Source of the DNA: Mycolicibacterium fluoranthenivorans
Lineage (GTDB): Bacteria > Actinomycetota > Actinomycetes > Mycobacteriales > Mycobacteriaceae
Assembly (NCBI RefSeq): GCF_011758805.1
Contig: NZ_JAANOW010000001.1
Span: 992,001 to 1,056,000, forward strand
DNA length: 64,000 nucleotides
Reading direction: 5' to 3'
Shown here piece by piece: positions 52,819 through 61,369 of this stretch (position 1 is the stretch's first letter; each line of letters starts with the position of its first letter). The notes beneath the pieces were generated by a model. That model saw only the letters and a list, made by a program, of their open reading frames with translations, did no database searches and was not told where the DNA came from. A program made the translations under genes and the position numbers.

Positions 52819-53728
52819 GGGGTAGAAGGCTTTCTGCGCGCAGGTACCGCAGCGTGTGGTGCAGGCGGAAACCCATCGAGTGGTACAGCGTGGCGGCGGG
52901 GGAGTTGTCGGCGAGCACCTGCACGTAGGCGCGGGTGGCGCCGCGGGTGGCCGCCCAGCCGAGCAGTGCCGAACATACCGCGCGGGCGTGACCCCGGCGC
53001 CGGGAATCCTCGGCGACCCGCACCGCCGACAGCCCGGCCCAACGGGTGCCCCCGGGTGACGTCGTCACCGCGGCGCGGCCGACGGCGGCGCCCTCGACGG
53101 CGGCGAACGTCACCTCGCCGGCCTCCTCCCCGGTGCCGACGGCGGTCAGCACCTCGACGGGGACGGCGCGTTCGTAGATGCGGAGCCACTCGGCGTCCGG
53201 GGTGGGGCGCAAGGTGCCGTCGCCCGGGACATCCTCGGGGGTGATGTCGGGAGTGATATCGCGCACCAGGACGCGGGTCGGTTTGGTGCCCGGCGTCTTG
53301 ACGGGCAGCAGACGCTCGGGCAGCGCCAGCCACGCGGGCAGACCGCGGCGGGCGTACCAGTCCACGATCGTGGGCAGCGCGTGCAGGTTCGCCTCGAACA
53401 ACAGGGGCACCGCCGAATTGGCGCGGCTGGTGTGGCCCTCCCCGATCCCAGGGCCGGCTCGCAGCAACCAGCCGTCACACCAGTGTTGCTCGGTGCCGGG
53501 CCAGGCCAGCGCCGCGGCGTGCTCAAGCTCACGGATCTCCGAATTGCGCACGGTGACGTGGGAGAGTTCGCGCATCGAAACCACATCGGCGGGCGCGATG
53601 TGCACCATCTCGCCGGATTTGGTCCGCACCGAGATCAGCGGGCTCAGGGCTGCCAGCTCACCGACGACATCGGTCAGGCCGTCGGGCAGCCGGTAACGCA
53701 GCGACACCCGGTCACCGACGCTCGTCAT
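52811..53728 (-). CDS. GNAT family N-acetyltransferase
   Basis: A 305-residue protein. The N-terminal ~80 residues form a beta-rich domain with a histone/ribosome-maturation-like SH3 look (DRVSLRYRLPDG). The C-terminal GNAT domain shows the acetyl-CoA motif RVAEDSRRRGHARAVCSALL and YHSMGFR. It matches Rv0428c in size and place. It lies 10 nt after def and overlaps jetA. The substrate is unknown. Confidence 0.9.
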   Translation of the reverse strand: MTSVGDRVSLRYRLPDGLTDVVGELAALSPLISVRTKSGEMVHIAPADVVSMRELSHVTVRNSEIRELEHAAALAWPGTEQHWCDGWLLRAGPGIGEGHTSRANSAVPLLFEANLHALPTIVDWYARRGLPAWLALPERLLPVKTPGTKPTRVLVRDITPDITPEDVPGDGTLRPTPDAEWLRIYERAVPVEVLTAVGTGEEAGEVTFAAVEGAAVGRAAVTTSPGGTRWAGLSAVRVAEDSRRRGHARAVCSALLGWAATRGATRAYVQVLADNSPAATLYHSMGFRLHHTLRYLRAESLLPHA

Positions 53729-53738
53729 CGAGCGGGCA

Positions 53739-54332
53739 CTAGTGGCCGAACGGGTCGGGATCCTCGCCGGGCGTCCAGCTCAACCCCGGCACACCCCACT
53801 TGTTGGACTTGACCATGCGCTTGGCCGCGCGGGCGTGCCGGCCGATCAACCCGTCCAGATAGGTGAAACCGTCGAGGTGGCCTGTCTCGTGCTGGAGCAT
53901 CCGCGCGAACAGCCCGGTGCCCTCCAGCGTGATCGCGGTGCCGTCGGCGTCCAGGCCGGTGACGCGGGCCCACTCTGCCCGGCCCCGCGGGAACGACTCG
54001 CCCGGCACCGACAGGCAACCTTCGTCGTCGTTGTCCGGGTCGGGCATGGTCTCGGGCAGCTCGGAGGTCTCCAACACGGGGTTCACCACCACGCCGCGAC
54101 GGCGTGCCGTCTTGCCGCGCTCGTCGGCGCAGTCGTAGACGAAGACCCGCGCGGTCATGCCAATCTGGTTGGCGGCCAGGCCAACCCCGTTGGCAGCGTC
54201 CATCGTGTCGTACATGTCGGCGATCAGATCCGCGAGATCAGCAGGAAGCGAACCGTCGGCTCCCACGGGAACCGGGGTGGTCGGGGTGTGCAGGACGGGA
54301 TCGCCCACGATACGAATAGGTACAACAGCCAC
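53739..54332 (-). CDS. def: Peptide deformylase
   Basis: A 197-residue metallo-deformylase removing the formyl group from nascent N-termini. Motifs are [19 protein letters not shown] and QHETGHLDG (HEXXH); Cys and two His bind the metal. GTG 54332 ([10 protein letters not shown]) is chosen because it gives the M. tuberculosis length of 197. The longer frame adds unrelated sequence. The extended C-terminus ending in EDPDPFGH is typical for mycobacteria. Confidence 0.96.
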   Translation of the reverse strand: MAVVPIRIVGDPVLHTPTTPVPVGADGSLPADLADLIADMYDTMDAANGVGLAANQIGMTARVFVYDCADERGKTARRRGVVVNPVLETSELPETMPDPDNDDEGCLSVPGESFPRGRAEWARVTGLDADGTAITLEGTGLFARMLQHETGHLDGFTYLDGLIGRHARAAKRMVKSNKWGVPGLSWTPGEDPDPFGH

Positions 54333-54460
54333 GGTTGGCAAGCTTAAGTCAGCCGACTCGCGGGTAACGATCACGCCCGCAATACCGCAGCCGTGATTGA
54401 ATGAGCGCCGAACAACAGTCGTGTAATTCTCAGATCTGTCGGAAGGGCCCAAGGAGCGAT

Positions 54461-54769
54461 ATGGACGGCGCTATCGCGCGGACTGAGCGATCCGGGGATG
54501 ATTCCGAGCCCGCCGACGGCCTGAGCCGGCGCGAACACGACATCCTGGCCTTCGAACGCCAGTGGTGGAAGTACGCGGGGTCCAAAGAGGAAGCCATCAA
54601 GGAACTGTTCGGGTTGTCGCCGTCGCGGTACTACCAGGTGCTCAACGCACTGGTGGAGCGACCGGAAGCACTCGCCGCGGATCCGATGCTGGTCAAGCGG
54701 CTGCGCCGGGTGCGCGCCAGCCGGCAGAAAGCCAAGGCCGCGCGGCGGCTGGGCTTCGAGGTCACCTAG
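54461..54769 (+). CDS. DUF3263 protein
   Basis: A 102-residue protein with a helix-turn-helix-like core: [41 protein letters not shown] 54461 is fixed by the ribosome binding site AAGGAG at ideal spacing. The basic C-terminus ([15 protein letters not shown]) suggests nucleic acid binding. Equivalent to Rv0430, 19 bp upstream of virR. A regulatory role is likely but unproven. Confidence 0.9.
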   Translation: MDGAIARTERSGDDSEPADGLSRREHDILAFERQWWKYAGSKEEAIKELFGLSPSRYYQVLNALVERPEALAADPMLVKRLRRVRASRQKAKAARRLGFEVT

Positions 54770-54788
54770 ACCGCTAGTCTGGGCTCCG

Positions 54789-55253
54789 ATGAATCAGCGA
54801 GACTCTTCCGGGCTGCCCCTGCGCGCCATGGTCATGGTGCTGTTGTTCCTCGGTGTGGTGTTCCTGCTGATTGCATTCCAGTACCTGGGACCGAACGACG
54901 ACAGCGACAGCAGCGCCTCGACCTCGGCGACCGCGGCCACCAGCTCCACCGTCACCAAGACGTCGGCCACACCCGCGCCGGCCAAGGCCGATGTGCGGGT
55001 GTTCAACATCTCCGAGGTGGCCGGCGCCGCCGAGAACACCGCGACCAAACTGCGCGACGCGCAGTGGAACGTCACCGAGACCGGGAACCTCACGCTGGAG
55101 GGTGTCACCGCCACGACGGTGTACTTCGGGGAGGCTCCCGGTGAGAAGGAAGCCGCCGATGAGGTGGGCAAACTGCTCGCCGCGCCGGTCGAACCACGGG
55201 TGCCCGCACTTGCAGACCAACCGCCGGGCGTCATCGTGGCGGTCACCGGCTAG
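54789..55253 (+). CDS. virR: LytR C-terminal domain membrane protein VirR
   Basis: A 154-residue protein with a short cytoplasmic tail, one transmembrane helix (about 12-32), a Ser/Thr/Ala-rich linker and a LytR_C domain ([29 protein letters not shown]). In M. tuberculosis the homologue Rv0431 controls vesicle release and cell-wall integrity. It lies between DUF3263 and sodC as expected. Confidence 0.92.
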   Translation: MNQRDSSGLPLRAMVMVLLFLGVVFLLIAFQYLGPNDDSDSSASTSATAATSSTVTKTSATPAPAKADVRVFNISEVAGAAENTATKLRDAQWNVTETGNLTLEGVTATTVYFGEAPGEKEAADEVGKLLAAPVEPRVPALADQPPGVIVAVTG

Positions 55254-55263
55254 GCTCTCGGAC

Positions 55264-55932
55264 ATGCCGATCTCAGCCTCGCTTCGTCTGCTCGCCGCGG
55301 CCGCGGTCATCGCGCCGATCGCCAGTGCCTGCTCGCCCTATGAGCCGGTCGCCACCCAGCCCGGAACCACGCCCGCCATCTGGACCGGTTCGCCCGCCCC
55401 GTCGGCCGAAGCCGGACACGGAACACCGCAGGCGCCCGCCGCGGCCGGCGAGAAGCTGAACGCGGTCCTGAAGCTGGCCGACGGCACCGCCGTGGCCACC
55501 GCCGACTTCGAGTTCGCCGACGGCGTCGCCACCGTCACCGTCGAGACCACCGCCCCGGGCAAGTTGACGCCGGGCTTCCACGGGCTGCACATCCATTCGG
55601 TGGGCAAGTGCGAGGGCGACTTCACCAGCGCCGGCGCACATCTGCAGGTGCCCGGACATACCACGCACCCGGCCAGCGGTGACCTGAGCTCGCTGCAGGT
55701 ACGCAGCGACGGCTCCGGCAAGGTGGTGACGACGACGGACGCGTTCACCGCCGAGCAGCTGCTCGCCGGGACCCAGACGGCGATCATCATCCACGAGAAG
55801 GCGGACAACTTCGCCAACATCCCCGCCGAGCGCTACCAGCAGATCAACGGCACCCCGGGTCCGGACGAGACCACCATGGCGACCGGCGATGCCGGCAAGC
55901 GGGTAGCTTGCGGTGTCATCGGCGCCCAATAG
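55264..55932 (+). CDS. sodC: Copper-only superoxide dismutase lipoprotein SodC
   Basis: A 222-residue secreted lipoprotein (lipobox IASAC, Cys23) with a Cu/Zn-SOD barrel. Copper ligands lie in [11 protein letters not shown], in [10 protein letters not shown] and in the C-terminal [14 protein letters not shown]. The zinc sub-loop is absent, as in M. tuberculosis SodC, and the loop after GKC is shorter still. It detoxifies superoxide at the cell surface. ATG 55264; its end overlaps the following ligase by 20 nt. Confidence 0.94.
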   Translation: MPISASLRLLAAAAVIAPIASACSPYEPVATQPGTTPAIWTGSPAPSAEAGHGTPQAPAAAGEKLNAVLKLADGTAVATADFEFADGVATVTVETTAPGKLTPGFHGLHIHSVGKCEGDFTSAGAHLQVPGHTTHPASGDLSSLQVRSDGSGKVVTTTDAFTAEQLLAGTQTAIIIHEKADNFANIPAERYQQINGTPGPDETTMATGDAGKRVACGVIGAQ

Positions 55933-57043
55933 AACCCGGATCGATTTCGCCGGGTCTCCCCGGCCGACCCTCGGTGTCGAATGGGAGTTCGCTCTCATCG
56001 ATCCGGTGACCCGCGATCTGGCCAACGAGGCCGCCGCGGTGATCGCCGAACTCGGCGAAACCCCGCACGTTCACAAGGAACTGCTGCGTAACACCGTCGA
56101 GGTGGTCACCGGGATCTGTGACACCGTCCCGCAGGCCATGGACGACCTGCACGAGACGCTGGTCACCGTGCAGCGCATTGTGCGCACCCGCGGCATGGAG
56201 CTGTTCTGCGCCGGCACCCACCCGTTCGCGCAGTGGGAGATGCAGGAGCTGACCGAGGGGCCGCGGTACGCCGAACTGATCAAGCGCACCCAGTGGTGGG
56301 GCCGGCAGATGCTGATCTGGGGTGTGCACGTGCACGTCGGCATCTCGTCGGCGCACAAGGTGATGCCGATCATCACCTCACTGTTGAATCAGTACCCGCA
56401 CCTGCTGGCGCTGTCCGCGTCCTCGCCGTACTGGGACGGTGAGGACACCGGGTACGCGAGCAACCGGGCGATGATGTTCCAGCAGCTGCCGACCGCCGGG
56501 CTGCCGTTCCAGTTCCAGAAGTGGTCGGAATTCGAGGAGTTCGTCGCCGATCAGAAGAAGACCGGCATCATCGACCACATGAACGAGATCCGTTGGGACA
56601 TCCGCCCATCGGCGCACCTGGGCACCATCGAGGTGCGGATCTTCGACGGTGTCTCCAATCTCGCCGAACTGGGCGCGCTGGTCGCGCTGACCCACAGCCT
56701 GATCGTCGACCTGGATCGTCGCCTCGACGCTGGCGAGCAGCTGCCCACCATGCCGCCGTGGCACGTGCAGGAGAACAAATGGCGCGCGGCCCGGTACGGG
56801 CTGGATGCCGAGATCATCCTGGACGCCGACAGCAATGAGCGACTGGTCACCGACGACCTCGACGACCTGCTGACTCGGCTGGAACCGGTGGCGGCCTCGC
56901 TGGGATGCGCGCCGGAGCTGGCCCGGGTCGAGTCGATCTACCGGCTGGGCGGGTCGTATCAGCGGCAGCGCCGGGTGGCCGAGGAGCATGACGGTGATCT
57001 GCGGGCCGTCGTCGACGGACTCATCGGGGAGTTGGTGTTGTGA
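55913..57043 (+). CDS. YbdK-type carboxylate-amine ligase (glutamate-cysteine ligase 2 family)
   Basis: A 376-residue ATP-grasp-like ligase of the GCS2 family. The N-terminal [25 protein letters not shown], the substrate/metal region [18 protein letters not shown] and [18 protein letters not shown] are characteristic. It starts at GTG 55913 inside sodC. Equivalent to Rv0433. YbdK-type enzymes have weak glutamate-cysteine ligase activity in vitro; the true substrate here is not established. Confidence 0.92.
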   Translation: MSSAPNRTRIDFAGSPRPTLGVEWEFALIDPVTRDLANEAAAVIAELGETPHVHKELLRNTVEVVTGICDTVPQAMDDLHETLVTVQRIVRTRGMELFCAGTHPFAQWEMQELTEGPRYAELIKRTQWWGRQMLIWGVHVHVGISSAHKVMPIITSLLNQYPHLLALSASSPYWDGEDTGYASNRAMMFQQLPTAGLPFQFQKWSEFEEFVADQKKTGIIDHMNEIRWDIRPSAHLGTIEVRIFDGVSNLAELGALVALTHSLIVDLDRRLDAGEQLPTMPPWHVQENKWRAARYGLDAEIILDADSNERLVTDDLDDLLTRLEPVAASLGCAPELARVESIYRLGGSYQRQRRVAEEHDGDLRAVVDGLIGELVL

Positions 57044-57465
57044 AGGTTCTCGCGGTGGGACTGCTGGTGGTTGCGCTGGGGTTGGCGGGCTGTAGCAAGG
57101 AGATCGTGGGCACGCCGATGGCCGATCCCGCGGCGACCGCGATCCAGACCCCGCAGACCCGCGCACCCAGAACGATTCAGATCCCGATCCCGTCTTTTCC
57201 CAATCTGCCGATCCCGAGCCTGCCCAACCTTCCGGGTTCGGGTCCGTCAGGGCCGCCGCCGACCGGGCTGGCCGCCACCACCTGTGGTGACTACCAGACC
57301 ATGGACAAGACCCAGCAGCGGCAAGTCATCGATGCCATCGGCAAGGACAATGAGCTGGTCCAGATGAATCCGGAACTGTGGCTCGGGCTGGCCGGCGCCA
57401 TGTGTGCGTTCACCCCGAAGACCACCCTCGTCAAAGATGCGTTGGCGGGCCAGGGTTTTCGGTGA
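57040..57465 (+). CDS. Small proline-rich lipoprotein
   Basis: A 141-residue lipoprotein with lipobox GLAGC (Cys18). A Pro-rich linker has a near-repeat IPSFPNLPIPSLPNLPG. The C-terminal helical domain has two cysteines (TTCGDYQ, AMCAF), probably disulfide bonded. GTG 57040 overlaps the ligase stop and its end overlaps the Lon-domain gene (GTGA). The C-terminal part recalls small mycobacterial exported domains, but no family is claimed. It appears absent at this place in M. tuberculosis as I remember it. Confidence 0.82.
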   Translation: MKVLAVGLLVVALGLAGCSKEIVGTPMADPAATAIQTPQTRAPRTIQIPIPSFPNLPIPSLPNLPGSGPSGPPPTGLAATTCGDYQTMDKTQQRQVIDAIGKDNELVQMNPELWLGLAGAMCAFTPKTTLVKDALAGQGFR

Positions 57466-58094
57466 CACCGACACCGATGTTCCCGCTCGAGGTGGCGATG
57501 CTGCCCGGCGAGCAGCTGCCGTTGCGGATCTTCGAACCACGCTATTCGGCAATGATCTCCGATTGCCTGGCCGGGGACCGGGAATTCGGGGTGGTCTTGA
57601 TCGCGGCGGGCCGTGAGGTGGGCGGCGGCGACATGCGCAGTGACGTCGGCGCGATGGCCCGGATTGTCGAGCACACTTCGCAGGGCGGTGGCCGGTACCG
57701 GCTGCGCTGCGAACTGGGGGACCGGTTCCGGGTGACACAGTGGCTCGACGACGCCCCGTATCCACGCGCCGAGGTGCGGGCGTGGCCCGATGAGCCCGGC
57801 ACTCCGGTCACCGGTTCCGATATCGCCGACGTGGAAGACGCTGTGCTGAGCGTGTTCTCGCTCGTGGCGTCGGCGCGCGACGAGGAATTGCCTTCGCGGG
57901 AAGAACTTCTCGGCAGCGCCGAGCCCGGGCAGCAGGCCGGTGAGCGGTTGTACGCGCTGGCCGCCCGCATCCCGATCGGCCAGGCCGACCGCTACGCAGT
58001 GCTGGCCGCGCCGTCGGCGTCAGCGCGGCTGTCGGTGCTGCAGGAGGCGGTCGAGACGCTGCGGGCGATGGTGGAGTTCCAGCTGTCGGAGTAG
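57462..58094 (+). CDS. Lon N-terminal (substrate-binding) domain protein
   Basis: A 210-residue stand-alone LON_substr_bdg domain: MFPLEVAMLPGEQLPLRIFEPRY, then FGVVLI, VGAMARI and RYRLRCELGDRFRV. It has no ATPase or protease domain. It starts at GTG 57462. Equivalent to Rv0434. Its TAG (58092-58094) abuts the stop of convergent mnhG with no base between. The function is unknown; probably protein binding. Confidence 0.9.
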   Translation: MTPTPMFPLEVAMLPGEQLPLRIFEPRYSAMISDCLAGDREFGVVLIAAGREVGGGDMRSDVGAMARIVEHTSQGGGRYRLRCELGDRFRVTQWLDDAPYPRAEVRAWPDEPGTPVTGSDIADVEDAVLSVFSLVASARDEELPSREELLGSAEPGQQAGERLYALAARIPIGQADRYAVLAAPSASARLSVLQEAVETLRAMVEFQLSE

Positions 58095-58421
58095 TCAGTC
58101 CGACAGTTCGCCCAGCTCATCGGCGGCCAGCTGGTCCTTCACATTCTGTTCCCGGTAGGCCAGCTGACCCACCCGGTTGGCCACCACGGGCGCGGTGATC
58201 AGAGTGAACAGCCCGGCCAGGATCACCATGCCGACATCGGCATTGCCGCGCAACCGGATCGCCGCGCCGGCCAGCACCAGCAGCAGCCCTAGCACCTGTG
58301 GCTTGGATGCCGAGTGCATGCGCGACAAGGTGTCCGGGAAGCGCACCACGCCGATGGCGGCGGTCAGCGCCAGCGCCGAGCCGCCCAGCACCAGCACGGC
58401 GGCGAGCACGTCGAGGATCAT
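58095..58421 (-). CDS. mnhG: Na+/H+ antiporter subunit MnhG (MrpG)
   Basis: A 108-residue membrane protein with three hydrophobic segments. The family motif is GVVRFPDTLSRMHSASKPQVLGLLL. It is the last gene of the mnh/mrp operon, starting at ATG 58421 with a 4-nt overlap with mnhF. It is part of the hetero-oligomeric monovalent cation/proton antiporter in the inner membrane. Confidence 0.93.
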   Translation of the reverse strand: MILDVLAAVLVLGGSALALTAAIGVVRFPDTLSRMHSASKPQVLGLLLVLAGAAIRLRGNADVGMVILAGLFTLITAPVVANRVGQLAYREQNVKDQLAADELGELSD

Positions 58422-58714
58422 GAGCGGTTCCCCGCATCGTGTGCGGCGTCGGACGGCACGTCGTCTCGGACCCGGAACCGGGCCACGCTCACCGATCCGA
58501 CGAAACTGATCAGCGCCAGTGCGGTCAGGCTGTAGGTGACCGTGGTGTCCAGGCTGAAGGCCGCCCAGGTGCCGATCGCGCACATCGACACGGCCACAAA
58601 GGTATCCAGTGCCACCAGCCGGTCCAGGGTGCTGGGGCCGGCCAGCAGCCGGAACATCGTGATCATCGCCGCGGCAGTCAGCATCACCGCGGCGACCACC
58701 CATACCCAGATCAT
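58418..58714 (-). CDS. mnhF: Na+/H+ antiporter subunit MnhF (MrpF)
   Basis: A 98-residue membrane protein with three hydrophobic segments and the family core RLLAGPSTLDRLVALDTFVA. ATG 58714 overlaps the stop of a 12-codon mini-ORF made by the tandem repeat upstream rather than overlapping mnhE directly. It is a subunit of the Mrp antiporter. Confidence 0.93.
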   Translation of the reverse strand: MIWVWVVAAVMLTAAAMITMFRLLAGPSTLDRLVALDTFVAVSMCAIGTWAAFSLDTTVTYSLTALALISFVGSVSVARFRVRDDVPSDAAHDAGNRS

Positions 58715-58789
58715 GCGCGATCCCGCTTCGCTTCTCGCTGGACGATCATGCGCGATCCCGCTTCGCTTCTCGCTGGACGATCATGCGCG
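58710..58789 (-). repeat. 35-bp tandem repeat forming two coupled mini-ORFs between mnhE and mnhF
   Basis: Two identical 35-bp copies (58710-58744 and 58745-58779) plus a 10-bp partial copy. On the minus strand each encodes MIVQREAKRDRA and a TGA that overlaps the next ATG by 4 nt. The chain mnhE, mini-ORF 1, mini-ORF 2, mnhF is therefore joined by three ATGA junctions. Confidence 0.9.
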
Positions 58790-59302
58790 CACCCCCTGCC
58801 AATCGGCGTCGCGCTCGAACGCCGCCACCATCAACCGTTCCACTGTGGAGGTCTGGCGGTAGAACCGGTCCACGGCGCGCTGCGAGCCGACGTCGATCAC
58901 GTGCACATAGATCAGCCGGCGGGTCTGGTCGATCTCCAGCACGATCGACCCCGGGATCAGGTTGATCACGTTGACCGCCAGGGCGAGCACGAGATCGGAC
59001 TTGATGTTCAGATGCGCCCGCAGCACCGCGGTCGGCGGAAGTGGGCCCGGTTTGACCGCGAGCCACGCCACCTGGGTGGAGGACACCACCAGCGACCAGC
59101 TGACGTAGGCCGCCAACACCACGAACGACCACGGGCGCAGCCGCCCCTCGACCGGCACCGCGGGCAGGGGCAGCAGCACGGTGATCAGCAGGGCGATCGC
59201 CAGCCCGCTGAGGATGTTGGCCACGGACACCGTGCCCCACAACAGGATCCACACCAACGCCAGCCAGAGCAGCGTCCAGCCGCGGAGAGTCCACCTTCTC
59301 AC
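58781..59302 (-). CDS. mnhE: Na+/H+ antiporter subunit MnhE (MrpE)
   Basis: A 173-residue membrane protein. N-terminal hydrophobic segments are followed by the family region LVLALAVNVINLIPGSIVLEID and a soluble tail. It starts at GTG 59302 and its TGA overlaps the ATG of the first mini-ORF in the 35-bp repeat. It lies in order D-E-F-G in the operon, 13 nt after mnhD. Confidence 0.92.
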   Translation of the reverse strand: MRRWTLRGWTLLWLALVWILLWGTVSVANILSGLAIALLITVLLPLPAVPVEGRLRPWSFVVLAAYVSWSLVVSSTQVAWLAVKPGPLPPTAVLRAHLNIKSDLVLALAVNVINLIPGSIVLEIDQTRRLIYVHVIDVGSQRAVDRFYRQTSTVERLMVAAFERDADWQGVRA

Positions 59303-59315
59303 GTCAGCACCGCCC

Positions 59316-60905
59316 TCACTTCAGCACCGCCGCGATGTACTGGCTGCGGTCGAGCACCTGCGCCGCCGCCCGCTCGCTGTAGGCGAAGATCGGCCCGGCC
59401 GCGACCGTGAGCACCAGGCCGACGACGATCAGCGCACCGGTCGGAATCAACATCCCCACCGGCATCCGGCCGACATCGTCACGGTCGGCGAAGTCGATAT
59501 CGTCGGCATCGTCGATCAGGGCGACCGGTACCGCCGCGGCCAGGTAGCCCTCGGGGGCATCGGCGCGCGCCCGCCAGAACGCCTTGGTCCACACCCGCGC
59601 CACCGCGTACAGCGTCAGCAGGCTGGTGACCACGCTGCCGGCGACCAGCACCCAGGCCAGAACGGAACCCGCCGCTCCGCCGGCCTCCAACAGCGCCACC
59701 TTGCCGATGAAGCCGGAAAAGGGTGGGATACCGCCGAGATTGAGCGCCGGGATGACGAAGACGAAGGCCAGCACCGGGCTCGCCGCGGCCAGGCCGCCCA
59801 GTCGCTGCAGGGTCGACGCCCCGGCCTGGCGCTCGATCAGGCCAACCACCAGGAACAGCGTGGTCTGCACGACGATGTGGTGCGCCACGTAGTAGATGGC
59901 GCCGGACATCCCGAGTTGGTTGGACAGCGCGATCCCGAACACCATGTAGCCGATATGGCTGACCAGGGTGAAGGACAGCAGTCGTTTGATGTCGTTCTGG
60001 GCCAGCGCGCCGAGAATGCCGACCACCATGGTCAGCAGCGCGGCCACCAGCAGCACATTGTCCAGAGCGCCACCGGGGAAGAGCAGTGAATGCGCCCGGA
60101 TGATCGCGTACACACCGACTTTGGTCAGCAGGCCGGCGAACACCGCAGTCACGGGGGCCGGCGCGGTCGGATAGGACTCGGGCAGCCACGCCGACAGCGG
60201 GAACACCGCGGCCTTGATCCCGAAGGCCACCAGCAGCACCGCGAACAACGCGGTGCGGGTACCTGCCGGCACATGCTCCAGGCGGACCGCGAGCTCGGCC
60301 ATGTTCAGGGTGCCGGCCGCGGCGTACACCATGGCCAGGCCGATCAGGAACACCAGCGACGACACCATCGACACCATCACGTAGGCGATGCCGGCCCGCA
60401 CCCGGTCGGCGCTGCCCCCGATGGTCAGCAGCACGAAGCTCGCCGACAGCAGCACCTCGAACCCGACGAACAGGTTGAACAGGTCGCCGGCCAGGAATGC
60501 CGTGCACACACCGGCCGACAGGATCAGGTAGGTGGGCAGGAAGATCGACACCGGCTGACGGTCGTTGCCGTCGCGGATACCCTGCCCGATGGCGTAGAAG
60601 ACGACCGCCAGCAACACGATCGACGACACCACCAGCATCAGCGTCGACAACCGGTCGGCCACCAGGGTGATGCCCAGCGGACCCATCCCCGGTTGGCTCT
60701 GGCCCCAGCCGCCGACCTGCACGGCGGTGGTGCCGTCGCGGTCGACGAGGTACAGCAGCGTCGCGCACACCGCGACCACGGAGGTCAGCGACGCCAGGGC
60801 CACCAACTGCTGTAGCCGCGGGGTGCGGCCGGCGAACAGCGTCACCGCCGCGGCGATCGTGGGGATCAAGACCGGCAACGGGGTGAGGACCTGGGAGAGG
60901 GTCAT
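59316..60905 (-). CDS. mnhD: Na+/H+ antiporter subunit MnhD (MrpD)
   Basis: A 529-residue complex-I-like proton-translocating subunit with ~14 hydrophobic segments. The typical NuoM/N-like core is GIKAAVFPLSAWLPESYPTAPAPVTAVFAGLLTKVG with the key lysines and FEVLLSASFVLL with the conserved Glu. A hydrophilic insertion (ALIDDADDIDFADRDD) near the C-terminus is unusual but may be lineage specific. Its start overlaps mnhC by 4 nt. Confidence 0.95.
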   Translation of the reverse strand: MTLSQVLTPLPVLIPTIAAAVTLFAGRTPRLQQLVALASLTSVVAVCATLLYLVDRDGTTAVQVGGWGQSQPGMGPLGITLVADRLSTLMLVVSSIVLLAVVFYAIGQGIRDGNDRQPVSIFLPTYLILSAGVCTAFLAGDLFNLFVGFEVLLSASFVLLTIGGSADRVRAGIAYVMVSMVSSLVFLIGLAMVYAAAGTLNMAELAVRLEHVPAGTRTALFAVLLVAFGIKAAVFPLSAWLPESYPTAPAPVTAVFAGLLTKVGVYAIIRAHSLLFPGGALDNVLLVAALLTMVVGILGALAQNDIKRLLSFTLVSHIGYMVFGIALSNQLGMSGAIYYVAHHIVVQTTLFLVVGLIERQAGASTLQRLGGLAAASPVLAFVFVIPALNLGGIPPFSGFIGKVALLEAGGAAGSVLAWVLVAGSVVTSLLTLYAVARVWTKAFWRARADAPEGYLAAAVPVALIDDADDIDFADRDDVGRMPVGMLIPTGALIVVGLVLTVAAGPIFAYSERAAAQVLDRSQYIAAVLK

Positions 60906-61369
60906 CGGGACCCCTCCGCACCCGGCAGGGCGTCGAGCTCGTCGGCCGCGTCGGTGTCGCGGGACGGCACCACATCGGGGATGTCGTCGGCATCCATCTC
61001 GGTGCCCTCGGCGACCCGTGCGGTTTCGGGGTCGGTCTCGACATCTTCTGCGGTGGTCAACTGATACGACCGATAGGCCAGCGCGAGGACGAACGCCGCG
61101 ATGCCCATGCTGATGACGATGGCGGTCAGGATCATGCCCTGGGCCAAGGGATCTGCGGTGGTGGTGTGCCCGTCGCTGGTGCGTCCGCGGATCGGCGGGT
61201 TACCCGCGTCGCCGCCGACGGTGAGGATGAGCAGATTGACCGCGTTGCCGATCAGCAGCAGCCCCAACAACATTCGGGTCAGGTTGCGTTCGAGCAGCAG
61301 ATAGACACCGGCGCTGGTGAGTCCGCCGATCATGACAAGGGGGGCGACGTGCACGACGAGAGGATTCAT
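60902..61369 (-). CDS. mnhC: Na+/H+ antiporter subunit MnhC (MrpC)
   Basis: A 155-residue NuoK-like membrane protein with three hydrophobic segments. The core is LLLERNLTRMLLGLLLIGNAVNLLIL. A ~45-residue acidic tail (TAEDVETDPETARVAEG...) is longer than in typical MnhC proteins. ATG 61369 overlaps the stop of mnhAB and its end overlaps mnhD by 4 nt. Confidence 0.94.
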   Translation of the reverse strand: MNPLVVHVAPLVMIGGLTSAGVYLLLERNLTRMLLGLLLIGNAVNLLILTVGGDAGNPPIRGRTSDGHTTTADPLAQGMILTAIVISMGIAAFVLALAYRSYQLTTAEDVETDPETARVAEGTEMDADDIPDVVPSRDTDAADELDALPGAEGSR

